A DNA stretch of 41,557 nt from an uncultured Actinomycetes bacterium (GTDB lineage: Bacteria > Actinomycetota > Thermoleophilia > Solirubrobacterales > Solirubrobacteraceae), in contig CALAQT010000481.1 of NCBI GenBank assembly GCA_937888775.1, positions 1-41,557 of the forward strand, written 5' to 3'. Within the stretch, counting starts at the first letter, position 1; each line of letters starts with the position of its first letter. The notes beneath the pieces are model-generated. The model did no database searches, was not told the origin of the DNA, and saw only the letters and a program-made list of their open reading frames with translations. Position numbers and translations under genes: made by a program. Positions 28,182-36,789 of the stretch are shown here, in pieces.

Positions 28182-28688
28182 CTAGGACACGCCGCTGGAG
28201 GATCCGTCGATTGCGGGGGAGTGGTATTGCCCGGCGTACCACAGCAGGGGGCTCCCGTCGCCCAGGCCCATCGAGACCACTTCGCCGATCCCGATCGTAT
28301 GGTCGCCGCCGGCGATCAGCTCGCGCAGGTCACAGGCGGCCCAAGCCAGGGCGCCTTCGATGATCGGGACGCCGTGCTCGAAGCGGTGGGCGACGTTCTC
28401 CAGTTTTTCGGCTTCAGGGAGCTTTGAGGCGAACACCGCGGCGATCCGCTCCTGGTCGGAGGCGAGCACGTTGACGGCGAACCGGGCGGCGTCGCGGACG
28501 ATCGGCAAGGTCCGGGCACGGTTCTCAAAGCACACCAGGGCGAGCAGCGGATCAAGCGAGAGCGAGCACAGGGCGTTGGCGGTCATGCCTCCCGCCCCGA
28601 CCGATCCGGCGCTGGTGATCACCGCCACACCGGTGGCAAAGCGCCCGAACACCTCGCGGAACAGCTCTGGATCACGATCGCCCGCCAT
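28182..28688 (-). CDS. Flavin reductase domain protein (DIM6/NTAB family)
   Basis: FMN-binding oxidoreductase of 168 aa, probably the reductase partner of a two-component flavin monooxygenase or a free flavin reductase. The start region FREVFGRFATGVAVITS, the MTANALCSLSLDPLLALVCF strand-loop that cradles FMN, and the GGDHTIGIGEVVSM segment with conserved GDH are all present. The C-terminus PLLWYAGQYH is typical. No monooxygenase partner is adjacent. The start at 28688 has no Shine-Dalgarno; TATAAA lies 9 nt upstream. Confidence 0.92.
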   Translation of the reverse strand: MAGDRDPELFREVFGRFATGVAVITSAGSVGAGGMTANALCSLSLDPLLALVCFENRARTLPIVRDAARFAVNVLASDQERIAAVFASKLPEAEKLENVAHRFEHGVPIIEGALAWAACDLRELIAGGDHTIGIGEVVSMGLGDGSPLLWYAGQYHSPAIDGSSSGVS

Positions 28689-28697
28689 CGCCGGCGG

Positions 28698-28703
28698 TTT
28701 ATA
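28698..28703 (-). promoter_or_regulatory. -10-like TATAAA ahead of the flavin reductase
   Basis: On the minus strand TATAAA ends 9 nt before the ATG at 28688. No Shine-Dalgarno is present. No convincing -35 was seen. Confidence 0.35.
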
Positions 28704-28952
28704 TCGCGCCGCAGGTAGGGGCCCACGACGAGATTACGGATGGCTTGTCCGGCCCTGATTCCGTCGCGAGCCCTGAGGCTCGGCGTGTAAATACCCCGGC
28801 GCCGGCCCCTCTGGTTGCCGCCGTAGGAGGACGTCCGCGCTTTCGGTGAAGTCGGGCGAGCGTCGTAAGCCGGCGCCGGAGATGGGAGCGGTCTTCGCCG
28901 TCACCGCCGGCGCTCCTGCATCGCTCGGCAACCATCCTGCCCCCGCGGCTGA
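28704..28952. other. Non-coding gap of about 250 bp
   Basis: No credible gene, tRNA or riboswitch was found. It contains repeated palindromic GGCGCCGG elements and GC-rich self-complementary stretches near 28796 and 28869, without a clear terminator. Open frames here are Arg-rich and non-coding in character. Confidence 0.5.
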
Positions 28953-29321
28953 TCACGACGTGACCCTCAGCGTCCCGTAGGTCCCCAGATCCTGGTCGGA
29001 GAGGATCGTGGAGGCCATCAGGTACGTGCCCGCCGCCAGCGTGACGGCCAGGTCGGCGGTCTGGCCGGGGGCGATCGGCTTCGTTGAGGCCTCGTTATGG
29101 CCGCTGAGCGAGATCACGAGGTCGTGCGTAAGCCGACCGTAATTGTGGACGACCAGGATCAGCGCCCCGGGCCTCGCTCGCACGCTCTGCGGCGTGACCC
29201 GGTACTCAGACAGCGATACCTGCAGGATGCCGTCGCTTCCGACGGCCTGCGTGTGACCGCAGCCGCACAGCAGCGCAAGCGTCGCCGCGACCATGATCAA
29301 AGGTGAGAGTCGCCCTGGCAT
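28953..29321 (-). CDS. Putative lipoprotein with cupredoxin-like domain
   Basis: Exported lipid-anchored protein of 122 aa. Signal peptide MPGRLSPLIMVAATLALLCGC has the lipobox cysteine at C21. The mature part reads as a cupredoxin-like beta sandwich: VSLSEYRVTPQSVRARPGALILVVHNYGRLTHDLVISL, then APGQTADLAVTLAAGTYLM. H66 matches the first copper ligand. However, the C-terminal Cys-x-His-x-Met loop is replaced by ASTILSDQDLGTYGTL, so copper binding is unlikely. It is divergent from a cytochrome c lipoprotein, with overlapping promoter elements, suggesting a shared envelope role. Confidence 0.8.
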   Translation of the reverse strand: MPGRLSPLIMVAATLALLCGCGHTQAVGSDGILQVSLSEYRVTPQSVRARPGALILVVHNYGRLTHDLVISLSGHNEASTKPIAPGQTADLAVTLAAGTYLMASTILSDQDLGTYGTLRVTS

Positions 29322-29330
29322 GGGGATCCG

Positions 29331-29338
29331 ATTATGAT
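29331..29338. promoter_or_regulatory. Overlapping divergent -10-like elements
   Basis: The minus strand has CATAAT (29331-29336) ending 9 nt before the lipoprotein ATG at 29321. The plus strand has TATGAT (29333-29338) ending 10 nt before the ATG at 29349. The two elements overlap by 4 bp, so the two transcripts would start almost back to back and could exclude each other. Confidence 0.45.
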
Positions 29339-29348
29339 CTGGCGCCGC

Positions 29349-29915
29349 ATGAATCGGTCGGTCAGGGTCCCACTGCTAGCGATTGCAGCGGTCGCCGTCG
29401 CAGTCTTCGCATCAGCGTGCGGGACTGAGCACATCGGCGTCGCGCGATCCAATCCGCTGTACAAGGGCGCCGAGCTGTTCTCGCAGCGCTGCTCGGGCTG
29501 TCACACGCTGTCCTACGCGGCTACTCACGGCTCGGCGCCCAACATCCGCACCGCGCAGGCCAACAGCGGTCCCAACCTCGACTCTCGCTGCGAGCGCCCG
29601 ATCACGCGCGTCCTGTACGCGATCGAGAACGGCGGCTTCTCCGGCGCCTATATGCCGCAGAACATCGTCGTCGGCCAGGATGCGGTCGCCGTGGCCAAGT
29701 TCGTGGCCACATATGCCGGGCGGGGGGCGCCCAAGCTGACGGGCATCGTCCCCTGCTACAAGCTTCCGGTCGGCACGCTTCCGTCTCCGACCGCTACGAC
29801 GGCCGCGAGCGCTTCGACTCCGGCGTCGGGCGCGTCCGCTACCACGGCCACGACGGTCGCCACCGCTCCCGCCACGAAAGCGGCGTCGGGCAAGCCGAAG
29901 CACACCAGCCGGTAG
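29349..29915 (+). CDS. Cytochrome c lipoprotein
   Basis: Membrane-anchored extracytoplasmic c-type cytochrome, 188 aa. Signal peptide MNRSVRVPLLAIAAVAVAVFASAC ends in a lipobox cysteine. One heme-binding motif CSGCH follows about 24 residues later, and the axial methionine is in GGFSGAYMPQN. Two further cysteines (in SRCERP and VPCYK) could form a disulphide. The tail of about 45 residues is Ala/Thr/Ser-rich, an apparent linker ending in basic residues. The ATG at 29349 is chosen because TATGAT lies 10 nt upstream; the ATG at 29334 falls inside that hexamer. serS follows after 10 bp. Confidence 0.9.
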   Translation: MNRSVRVPLLAIAAVAVAVFASACGTEHIGVARSNPLYKGAELFSQRCSGCHTLSYAATHGSAPNIRTAQANSGPNLDSRCERPITRVLYAIENGGFSGAYMPQNIVVGQDAVAVAKFVATYAGRGAPKLTGIVPCYKLPVGTLPSPTATTAASASTPASGASATTATTVATAPATKAASGKPKHTSR

Positions 29916-29925
29916 CCGGCCGCCG

Positions 29926-31161
29926 ATGCTCGACATCAGGCTGATCCGCCGCGATCCGGATGCCGTGCGGACGGCACTGGCCCGCCGTGGTCCTCGGGCC
30001 GCCGCGGCGGTGTCACGGGTGCTGGAGCTCGACGAGCGCTGGCGTGAACTCACGACCCAGCTCGAGGCGCTGCGCTCGGAGCAGAATCTCGCCAGCCGCG
30101 GACGTCAGGGCGCTCCGAGACAGGCCGAGCGTGAGCAGCTGGCCGCGTTGGCGGCCAGAGGACGCGCGCTCAGCGACGAGGAAGCGGTGGTCCGTGCCCA
30201 GCGCGACGCGGAGCTGCGGTCGTTGCCCAACCTGCCGATGGACGACGCCCCGCCTCAGGACACCGTGCTGCGTGAGGTGGGCCAGTCCGGCGCTACCGGC
30301 CGCGATCACCTGGAGCTGGCCGGCTCACGGATCGACATGGAGCGTGGTGCGCGCCTGTCGGGGTCGCGCTTTGCCTACCTGCGTGGCGAGCTCGTGCTGC
30401 TCGAGCTCGGGCTGGTCCGCTTCGTCCTGGAAAAGCTCATGGAGCAGGGCTTTGAGCCGGTGATCCCGCCCGTGTTGGTGCGCGAGCCGGCTCTCTATGG
30501 GACCGGCTTCCTCCCTGATACCGAGCAGCAGATCTACCGGCTGCCAGATGACGACCTGTACCTGGTCGGGACCTCCGAGGTCGCGCTCGCGTCGCTACAC
30601 CGTGACGAGATCCTCGCCGCCGAGCAGCTACCGCTGCGCTATGCCGGGTTCTCCACCTGCTTCCGCCGTGAGGCCGGCGCGGCCGGGAAGGACACCCGTG
30701 GCATCTTTCGCGTGCACCAGTTCGACAAGGTCGAGATGTTCAGCTTCGTCGCGCCTGAAGAATCCGCCGGCGAGCATGAGCGCGTGCTGGGAATCGAGGA
30801 GTCGATCCTGCAGGACCTGGAGATCCCCTATCGGGTGGTGGCCATCGCGGTGGACGATCTTGGCGCGTCGGCGGCCAAGAAGTACGACTGCGAGGCTTGG
30901 CTGCCGGGGCAGGGCCGCTTCCGCGAGCTGACCTCCTGCTCCAACACGACCGACTTCCAGGCCCGTCGGCTGGACATTCGCTACCGGCGAGGGGACGCCA
31001 GGCCCGCCCATCTGCATACGCTCAACGGCACGGCGGTCGCGGTCGGACGCACGATCATCGCGCTGCTGGAGAACGGCCAGCGCCCGGATGGCTCGGTCGT
31101 GATCCCGGCGCCGCTGCATGGATACGGCGTGCCGCCCGTGCTCGCGGCCGCAGCCGGCTAG
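29926..31161 (+). CDS. serS: Seryl-tRNA synthetase
   Basis: Class II aminoacyl-tRNA synthetase that charges tRNA-Ser; 411 aa, the usual size. An N-terminal coiled-coil arm (about 25-100, Arg/Ala/Glu-rich, ending before LPNLP) binds the long variable arm of tRNA-Ser. Motif 2 is FRREAGAAGKDTRGIFRVHQFDKVEMF, the serine-binding TSE is in VGTSEVALASLH, and motif 3 is LNGTAVAVGRTIIALLEN. A tRNA-Ser gene lies about 830 bp downstream on the other strand. Confidence 0.97.
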   Translation: MLDIRLIRRDPDAVRTALARRGPRAAAAVSRVLELDERWRELTTQLEALRSEQNLASRGRQGAPRQAEREQLAALAARGRALSDEEAVVRAQRDAELRSLPNLPMDDAPPQDTVLREVGQSGATGRDHLELAGSRIDMERGARLSGSRFAYLRGELVLLELGLVRFVLEKLMEQGFEPVIPPVLVREPALYGTGFLPDTEQQIYRLPDDDLYLVGTSEVALASLHRDEILAAEQLPLRYAGFSTCFRREAGAAGKDTRGIFRVHQFDKVEMFSFVAPEESAGEHERVLGIEESILQDLEIPYRVVAIAVDDLGASAAKKYDCEAWLPGQGRFRELTSCSNTTDFQARRLDIRYRRGDARPAHLHTLNGTAVAVGRTIIALLENGQRPDGSVVIPAPLHGYGVPPVLAAAAG

Positions 31162-31244
31162 TGGCGCTAGAGCCGCAGCGGCCCAGAGCCTGCGATCCCT
31201 CGTGAGCGCGGCGGGCCAGCGCGATTGGCGCGGCTGAGCCGGAT

Positions 31245-31811
31245 TCAGCGGGCGCTGCGGACGGACTTCAGCGGCTCGACGGCGCGCAGCGGGCGGGGTT
31301 TGCCGCCCTGCTCGAGCACGATCAGCGCCGCGCGAGGCGGCCCGCAGGTGGAAATGCGGGCGCACATACGCACGCCGAACGTGTTCCACGGACGCACGAA
31401 CTTGCTTGTCGACTCGGCGTAATCGCCTTCGGCCGATTGGGCGATGGCGGCCGCGAAGCCGGTGCTCCCCTGAGTCTCGGCGTCGGCCGGGACCAGTAGC
31501 TCGGCCACCGGCCGGTTGACCGCCGCCTCCTCGCGCATACCCAGCAGCGATTGCGCTTCGCGTGACATCGCTTGCACGAGCAGCGCAGAATCGACCACCA
31601 GGAACGCATCACGCGGGCTGGGAATCTCGTCCTCACGCGCTTCGAGCAGCAGTCCCAAGCCGCAAAGCGCGCAGACCCGCGCGCTGGGCGGAGGTGCGCT
31701 GCCGCCGGGCGAGGGGGCGGCGCAGTGACCGCAGAACCACGACCACTGGATCGCGGTTTCCTCAAGTCCCCCTGCTAATAGTCTTAATGACGGCCGTTGT
31801 GTCTCAGACAA
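31245..31811 (-). CDS. Zinc-ribbon and PAS-like domain protein, 188 aa
   Basis: Probable cytoplasmic sensor or regulator of unknown partner. An N-terminal zinc ribbon has C27/C30 (FCGHC) and C47/C50 (VCALC). It is followed by a PAS-like domain from about 65 (RDAFLVVDSALLVQAMSREAQSLLGM, EAAVNRPVAELLVPADAE), ending with strands around VRMCARISTCGPPRAALIVLEQ. No kinase, GGDEF or DNA-binding domain follows, so output is unclear. The start is a TTG at 31809-31811, because an in-frame TAA lies 9 nt upstream and no internal ATG precedes the zinc ribbon. Confidence 0.78.
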   Translation of the reverse strand: MSETQRPSLRLLAGGLEETAIQWSWFCGHCAAPSPGGSAPPPSARVCALCGLGLLLEAREDEIPSPRDAFLVVDSALLVQAMSREAQSLLGMREEAAVNRPVAELLVPADAETQGSTGFAAAIAQSAEGDYAESTSKFVRPWNTFGVRMCARISTCGPPRAALIVLEQGGKPRPLRAVEPLKSVRSAR

Positions 31812-31989
31812 AGCTCTTTAGGTCCTATGCCGTTTGGCCTTCTCCCGAATGGCCCGGCTCCTACCGCCGTGCTCGGAGTCTAGAAGACACCGCGTTAGCC
31901 CGCAAGAAAGTCGTCAAGCCACATTGGACAAGCGCGGGCGCATGAGCCTGGCCCAATCGGCGTAATGTAGTCACGCGATCAGTCAGGAC
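31812..31989. other. Intergenic region upstream of the PAS gene, nothing recognised
   Basis: About 180 bp between the TTG start of the PAS protein and the tRNA-Ser 3' end. No ORF, repeat or hairpin of note was found. Confidence 0.4.
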
Positions 31990-32077
31990 GGAGAGGGGGG
32001 GATTCGAACCCCCGAACGAGGTAACCCCCGTTACGCGATTTCCAGTCGCGCCCGTTCAGCCGCTCCGGCACCTCTCC
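31990..32077 (-). tRNA. tRNA-Ser, anticodon GGA
   Basis: An 88-nt gene on the minus strand. Acceptor GGAGAGG pairs perfectly with CCTCTCC; the discriminator is G. The anticodon arm GCGACTGGAAATCGC places GGA in the loop, reading UCC/UCU. A long variable arm (AACGGGGGTTACCTCGTT) marks it as class II, and GGTTCGAATCC forms the T-loop. CCA is not encoded. Confidence 0.96.
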
Positions 32078-32160
32078 GGGATTCGGGCAAGCGTATCGTG
32101 GGGCGGTGCCGAACCCGCCCCCGCCCGCCCCCGCCCGCGGCGGCACCGGCGCGTCGCTGA

Positions 32161-33774
32161 TCAGCGCGCGATCAGGATTCCGGGGTTGAGGATTCCGGCC
32201 GGATCGAGCGTCGCCTTGACCGCCGCTAGCGACTGCATCGCCAGCGTGCCGATCTCGCGCTCGTACCAGCGCAGATGATCGGAGCCAACGCCGTGATGGT
32301 GGCTGATCGAGCCGCCGGTGGCCAGGATTGCCTCGCTGGCGGCGGCCTTGGCGATCGCCCACTGCGCCTGGGGGTCCTCCAGCTGCGCGCAGCCGGCGGT
32401 GAAGTACAGCGACGCGCCTGTGGCATACACGTGGGAGATGTGGCACAGGATCACCGGTGGCGTCCCCTGGGCCGACAGGGACTCCCGCAGGGCATCGGTA
32501 ACGGCCGCATAGAGCGCGGCCAGCGAGGACCAGAAGGTGACGGTCTCCAGCGTCTCTACAAGCGCGCCCGCATCAAGCAGTGCGTCACGCAGGTAAGGAC
32601 CCCGGAAGCGATTCTCCGCCCAGCTGTCACCCGCCCCGGCGACGGGCTGCGCGCCCGCCGACTCCAGGATCGCGCCGGCCTGCCCGCAGCGCCGCTCGAC
32701 ATCGTTGTCGGTGCCCTCGTAGCCGATGATCGCCAGGCATCCGCCGGGCCCCGCCTGTCCCAGCTCTGCGGGTCGCGCCAGGTTCAGGGCGGTCTCGGCC
32801 TCGTCTGAGAGTCGCAGGACGGTCGGAACCGGTCCGTCCTGCATCAATGCCCGGAAGACCGCGGCCCCGCCTGCGAACGAGTCAAATCGCCAGCCTTCGT
32901 AGAGGCGACGCTGGGGCGCCGGGGCGATCTGGAGCGTGAGCGAGGTGATCACACCCAGCGCCCCTTCAGAGCCGAGCATCAGCTGGCGCAGGTCCGGGCC
33001 GGCAGCGGACCTCGGCGCCCGTCCCAGCGTCAGGGTCCCCGCCGGTGTGGCGACCCGCAGCGCCAGGACCAGTTCGTCGAAGCGGCCGTATCCGGCGGAT
33101 GCCTGGCCGCTGGAACGGGCGGCCGCGAAGCCGCCGAGCGTCGCATACTGAAACGACTGCGGGAAGTGACCGATCGTGTAGCCGCGCGCCGACAACAGAG
33201 CTTCGGCCTCGGGGCCGAGCAGCCCAGGCTCGAACACCGCCAGGCGTGACTCCTCGTCGAACTCCAGCAGCGCGTTCATCCGCCGGAGATCCAGCGCCAC
33301 GAACCCGGCAAGGTCTCCCAGCTGTGGGGCCAAGCCGCCGACCACCGAGGTCCCGCCGCCGAACGGGACTACGGCGATCCGCCGGTGCGAGCAGACACGC
33401 AGAATCTCCAGCACCTGCGCGTGCGATTCGGGCATCAGGATCAGATCCGGTGCATCCTCCGCCTCGCCCGCCCGCAGGCGCAACAGATCGGGAGTCGACT
33501 TCCCGCGGGCGTGTCGCACGCGCGCGTCGTGATCGGAGCGGGCGTTGCACTCGCCGACGATCGCCGCCAGCTCAGACTCGACTGGGTGTGACAGGCGGCT
33601 CGGGGCGATCGCGATTTCCTCGATCGACGCGCGCCGCGGCCTGGGCCCGCGCACGCCGAGGGCGTCGGTCAGGAGCCTGAGCACGTCGTCGGGGAGCGTC
33701 GGCACCAGGGCGGGATCCCCCCAGCCTGACCAGGAGATCTGGGGCCGGGGATCGCTCGGTCGCGCGATCGGCAT
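32161..33774 (-). CDS. FAD-binding oxidase, alkyl-dihydroxyacetonephosphate synthase-like
   Basis: Flavoenzyme of the vanillyl-alcohol-oxidase fold, 537 aa. The N-terminal WSGWGD (15-20) matches the AGPS-type motif. RHARGKSTPDLLRLR follows, with the FAD pyrophosphate loop PFGGGTSVVGG at 137-147. The C-terminal active-site motif SISHHHGVGSDHLRWY holds three histidines (492-494), as in AGPS. Eukaryotic AGPS swaps the acyl chain of acyl-DHAP for an alkyl chain in ether-lipid synthesis; bacterial relatives may act on other hydroxyacids. The ATG at 33774 is chosen because the upstream extension is Arg/Gly-rich and TACGGT lies 7 nt before it. It is divergent from a fatty acyl-CoA ligase. Confidence 0.85.
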   Translation of the reverse strand: MPIARPSDPRPQISWSGWGDPALVPTLPDDVLRLLTDALGVRGPRPRRASIEEIAIAPSRLSHPVESELAAIVGECNARSDHDARVRHARGKSTPDLLRLRAGEAEDAPDLILMPESHAQVLEILRVCSHRRIAVVPFGGGTSVVGGLAPQLGDLAGFVALDLRRMNALLEFDEESRLAVFEPGLLGPEAEALLSARGYTIGHFPQSFQYATLGGFAAARSSGQASAGYGRFDELVLALRVATPAGTLTLGRAPRSAAGPDLRQLMLGSEGALGVITSLTLQIAPAPQRRLYEGWRFDSFAGGAAVFRALMQDGPVPTVLRLSDEAETALNLARPAELGQAGPGGCLAIIGYEGTDNDVERRCGQAGAILESAGAQPVAGAGDSWAENRFRGPYLRDALLDAGALVETLETVTFWSSLAALYAAVTDALRESLSAQGTPPVILCHISHVYATGASLYFTAGCAQLEDPQAQWAIAKAAASEAILATGGSISHHHGVGSDHLRWYEREIGTLAMQSLAAVKATLDPAGILNPGILIAR

Positions 33775-33781
33775 CGTGCGG

Positions 33782-33787
33782 ACCGTA
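33782..33787 (-). promoter_or_regulatory. -10-like TACGGT for the AGPS-like gene
   Basis: The minus-strand hexamer TACGGT ends 7 nt before the ATG at 33774, with no Shine-Dalgarno. It helps choose this ATG over an earlier in-frame start. Confidence 0.35.
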
Positions 33788-33876
33788 CCCGCTGGGCCGC
33801 CCCCCCGGTTGCATCGATCGCGCCTTACGCTCATGCTCTGCAGCTGACAACCCAACGAGCGGAGGTCAAGGAGAGC

Positions 33877-35499
33877 ATGAGCGCGTCGATGCTGAGCGGT
33901 CTGATGATGGACGACTTCCCGCTGTCGCTGACCGCGGTCGTGGAGCGGGCCGGGCGCTTCAGCCCCACCCGCGAGGTGGTCTCACGGCGTCCTGATGGCT
34001 CGATCCACCGGGGCACGCTGGGCGGGTGCGTGGAGCGCGCCCAGCGGCTGAGCTCGGCGCTGGCCCAGCTCGGCATCGGGGCCGGCGATCGCGTGGCCAC
34101 GCTGATGTGGAATCAGCCCGAGCATCTGGAGGTGTACTTCGCGGTGCCGTCGATGGGCGCGGTGATCCACACGCTCAACCCGCGCCTGCACCGGGACGAG
34201 CTCGGCTTCATCGTCGGTGACGCCGAGGACCGCGCGATCGTCGTCGACGAGTCGCTGCTGGAGGTGTTTGAGTCCTTCGCCCCGGCGTGGGAGTTCGAGC
34301 ACGTGATCGTCGTCTCACGCTCGCAGCCGGTGTCCGATGGCCGGCTCGACTACGAGTCGCTGCTCTCCGATGCGCCGCCGATGTCGTGGGAGCTGTTCGA
34401 CGAGCGTAGTGCCGCCGCCATGTGCTACACGTCGGGCACGACCGGGCGCCCGAAGGGGGTCGTCTACTCGCACCGCTCGCTCGTCCTGCACTCGCTCGTC
34501 GCCGCGCTGCCCGATCAGCTCGGCGTCGGCGCGCGGGACACCGTGCTGCCGGTCGTGCCGATGTTCCACGCTAACGCCTGGGGCCTCCCGTATACCGCGG
34601 CGTTCGCCGGCGCCAAGCTCGTGCTTCCCGGCCCGCTGCTTGACCCGGTCAACGTGCTCGACCTGCTCGCCGGCGAACAGGTGACGATGACGGCAGGCGT
34701 GCCGACGGTCTGGATGGCCGTGCTGCAGGCACTGGACGCCGAGCCCGACCGCTGGGACCTGCACGCGCTGCAGCGGTTGATCGTGGGTGGCTCGGCCGCG
34801 CCGCCGAGCCTGCTGCAGGGCTTTGATCGGCACGGGCTGACGATCATCCACGCCTGGGGGATGACCGAGACCTCGCCGCTGGGCAGCGTGTGCCGGCTGC
34901 CGGCGGAGCTCGATGAGCTCAGTGCGCAGGCGCAGTACGACTACCGCAGCCGTCAGGGCGTGGCCTCGCCGTTCGTGGAGATCCGGGCCCGCGCCGACGA
35001 CGGTGGGCTGATCGAATGGGATGATGAGTCGATGGGCGAGCTGGAGGTCCGCGGACCCTGGGTGGCCGCTGGCTACTACAACGGGCAGGGCGCCGAGAAG
35101 TTCACCGACGACGGCTGGTTTCAGACCGGCGATGTCGTCAAGATCAACTCGCGCGGCTGCCTGCGCATCTGCGACCGCTCCAAGGACCTCGTCAAATCCG
35201 GCGGCGAATGGATCTCCTCGGTAGACCTTGAAAACGCGCTCATGGCCCATCCGGCCGTCGCGGAGGCGGCGGTGATCGCAATGGCCGACGAGCGCTGGGG
35301 CGAGCGGCCGCTGGCGGTCGTCGTGCTCCGCGAAGGCAACGAGGCCACGCCTGACCAGTTGCGCGAGCATCTGGCCCGGGATTACGCCAAGTGGCAACTC
35401 CCCGAGCGCTTTGAGTTTGTCGACGAGATTCCCCGCACCGCGACCGGCAAGTTCAAGAAGACGACCCTGCGCGAGCGCTTCGCCCAGACAACGGCCTGA
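33877..35499 (+). CDS. Long-chain fatty acyl-CoA ligase (FadD-like)
   Basis: AMP-forming ligase of 540 aa, converting a fatty acid to its CoA thioester. Motifs: [19 protein letters not shown] (P-loop), [13 protein letters not shown] (typical of long/medium-chain ligases), [12 protein letters not shown] (adenine motif), [25 protein letters not shown] (hinge) and the catalytic lysine in [11 protein letters not shown] clear AAGGAG precedes the ATG at 33877. It is divergent from the AGPS-like flavoenzyme over a 102-bp gap, suggesting a common lipid or fatty-acid role. Confidence 0.93.
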   Translation: MSASMLSGLMMDDFPLSLTAVVERAGRFSPTREVVSRRPDGSIHRGTLGGCVERAQRLSSALAQLGIGAGDRVATLMWNQPEHLEVYFAVPSMGAVIHTLNPRLHRDELGFIVGDAEDRAIVVDESLLEVFESFAPAWEFEHVIVVSRSQPVSDGRLDYESLLSDAPPMSWELFDERSAAAMCYTSGTTGRPKGVVYSHRSLVLHSLVAALPDQLGVGARDTVLPVVPMFHANAWGLPYTAAFAGAKLVLPGPLLDPVNVLDLLAGEQVTMTAGVPTVWMAVLQALDAEPDRWDLHALQRLIVGGSAAPPSLLQGFDRHGLTIIHAWGMTETSPLGSVCRLPAELDELSAQAQYDYRSRQGVASPFVEIRARADDGGLIEWDDESMGELEVRGPWVAAGYYNGQGAEKFTDDGWFQTGDVVKINSRGCLRICDRSKDLVKSGGEWISSVDLENALMAHPAVAEAAVIAMADERWGERPLAVVVLREGNEATPDQLREHLARDYAKWQLPERFEFVDEIPRTATGKFKKTTLRERFAQTTA

Positions 35500-35537
35500 C
35501 CAAACCAGCGGTTGCGCGCCCCCCGGCCGCTCCTGCG

Positions 35538-35588
35538 GTAATCACAAGCACCACGTAATCACCAGTCGCTTGCAATAGCGGTTGGCAT
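35538..35588 (+). promoter_or_regulatory. Direct repeat GTAATCAC and TTGCAA-N6-TTGGCA element upstream of the Ni/Co permease
   Basis: GTAATCAC occurs at 35538-35545 and 35555-35562, 17 bp apart. TTGCAA (35570-35575) and TTGGCA (35582-35587) follow; the arrangement loosely recalls the TTGCAA half-sites described for Nur-type Fur regulators. A Fur-family gene is in the same operon, so this may be its operator. The match is weak. Confidence 0.3.
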
Positions 35589-35657
35589 TGGCTTAGGTTT
35601 CCCCGTTGTCATAGCCGGACCGCACGGTATGGCCGCCTGGTGACGAGGGAGAGTGAG

Positions 35658-36785
35658 ATGGAGGCAGCGACGGTTAGGGTCAGACGGCCACCCGCGCTGC
35701 GCGGCTTCTGGCGTTCTCTGGACGTGGGGCAGCGGCGAACGCTGCTGATGATGATCCTGGTCGTCGGCGGTCTGCACGTGCTCGGTTTCGTCACGCTGTT
35801 CGCATTGGTCCTGCCCAGCCACTACCACCTGGGCGCGTCGGGAACCTTCACGCTGGGGATCGGCGTGACCGCGTACACGTTGGGGATGCGCCACGCGTTT
35901 GACGCCGACCACATCTCGGCGATCGACAACACGACCCGGAAGCTGATCAGCGAGGGCAAGCGACCGTTGAGCGTCGGGTTCTGGTTCTCGCTCGGGCACT
36001 CGACGATCGTGTTCGCGCTCGCGCTCCTGATCTCGGTCGGGGTCCGCTCCCTCGATGGACAGGTCAGGCACGGCAACTCCAGCCTGCATCAGGTAACCGG
36101 CTGGCTCGGCGCGACGGTGTCAGGGACCTTCCTGTATCTGATCGCGGTATTGAACGTCGTGATCCTGGTGGCGATCCTGAAGGTCTTTCGCCGGATGAAG
36201 ACCGGCATGTACGACGAGCCCGCGCTTGAGCAGGATCTCAACCGCCGCGGGTTCATGAACCGCTTCTTCGGCCGCCTCACCAGGGCGGTGACCAAGCCCC
36301 AGCAGATGTATCCGATCGGCATGCTGTTTGGGCTCGGGTTCGACACCGCCAGCGAGGTCGCGCTGCTGGTCATCGCCGGCAGCGCCGGTGCGGCCGGGCT
36401 GCCGTGGTACGCCATCCTCTGTCTGCCGATCCTGTTCGCGGCGGGGATGTCGTTGCTTGACTCCATCGACGGGTCATTCATGAACTTCGCCTACGACTGG
36501 GCATCCTCGATGCCCGTCCGCAAGGTCTTCTACAACATCACGATCACCGGTCTGTCGATCCTGGTCGCGCTGGTGATTGGCACGATCGAACTCGGCGGCC
36601 TGATCGCCCAGCACCTCGGCCTCGGGGGTTCGTTCTGGAACTGGTTTGAGAACATCGACATCAACCTGCTCGGGTTTATGATCGTCGGGATGTTCGTCGC
36701 CACATGGGCGATCGCACTGCTGGTCTGGCGCTTCGGCCGGATCGAGGCGCGCTGGAGCGCGCACCTCAACGAGAGCGAGAGTTGA
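35658..36785 (+). CDS. Nickel/cobalt permease, NiCoT (HoxN/NixA) family
   Basis: Cytoplasmic-membrane importer for Ni2+ and/or Co2+, 375 aa, about eight helices. The signature RHAFDADHISAIDN lies at 78-91, where its His/Asp residues bind metal. GHSTIVFA (113-120), LGFDTASEVALLV and GMSLLDSIDGSFMNFAYDWA are the other NiCoT motifs. A purine-rich GAGGGAGAG precedes the ATG at 35658. It is followed after 4 bp by a Fur-family regulator, so the uptake gene is likely metal-repressed. Nickel versus cobalt preference cannot be read from the sequence. Confidence 0.95.
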   Translation: MEAATVRVRRPPALRGFWRSLDVGQRRTLLMMILVVGGLHVLGFVTLFALVLPSHYHLGASGTFTLGIGVTAYTLGMRHAFDADHISAIDNTTRKLISEGKRPLSVGFWFSLGHSTIVFALALLISVGVRSLDGQVRHGNSSLHQVTGWLGATVSGTFLYLIAVLNVVILVAILKVFRRMKTGMYDEPALEQDLNRRGFMNRFFGRLTRAVTKPQQMYPIGMLFGLGFDTASEVALLVIAGSAGAAGLPWYAILCLPILFAAGMSLLDSIDGSFMNFAYDWASSMPVRKVFYNITITGLSILVALVIGTIELGGLIAQHLGLGGSFWNWFENIDINLLGFMIVGMFVATWAIALLVWRFGRIEARWSAHLNESES

Positions 36786-36789
36786 GCCC

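Noticed and set aside
35500..35657. Cobalamin or NiCo riboswitch before the Ni/Co permease
   Set aside because: The leader is short, and no B12-box or NiCo-type conserved elements are seen.
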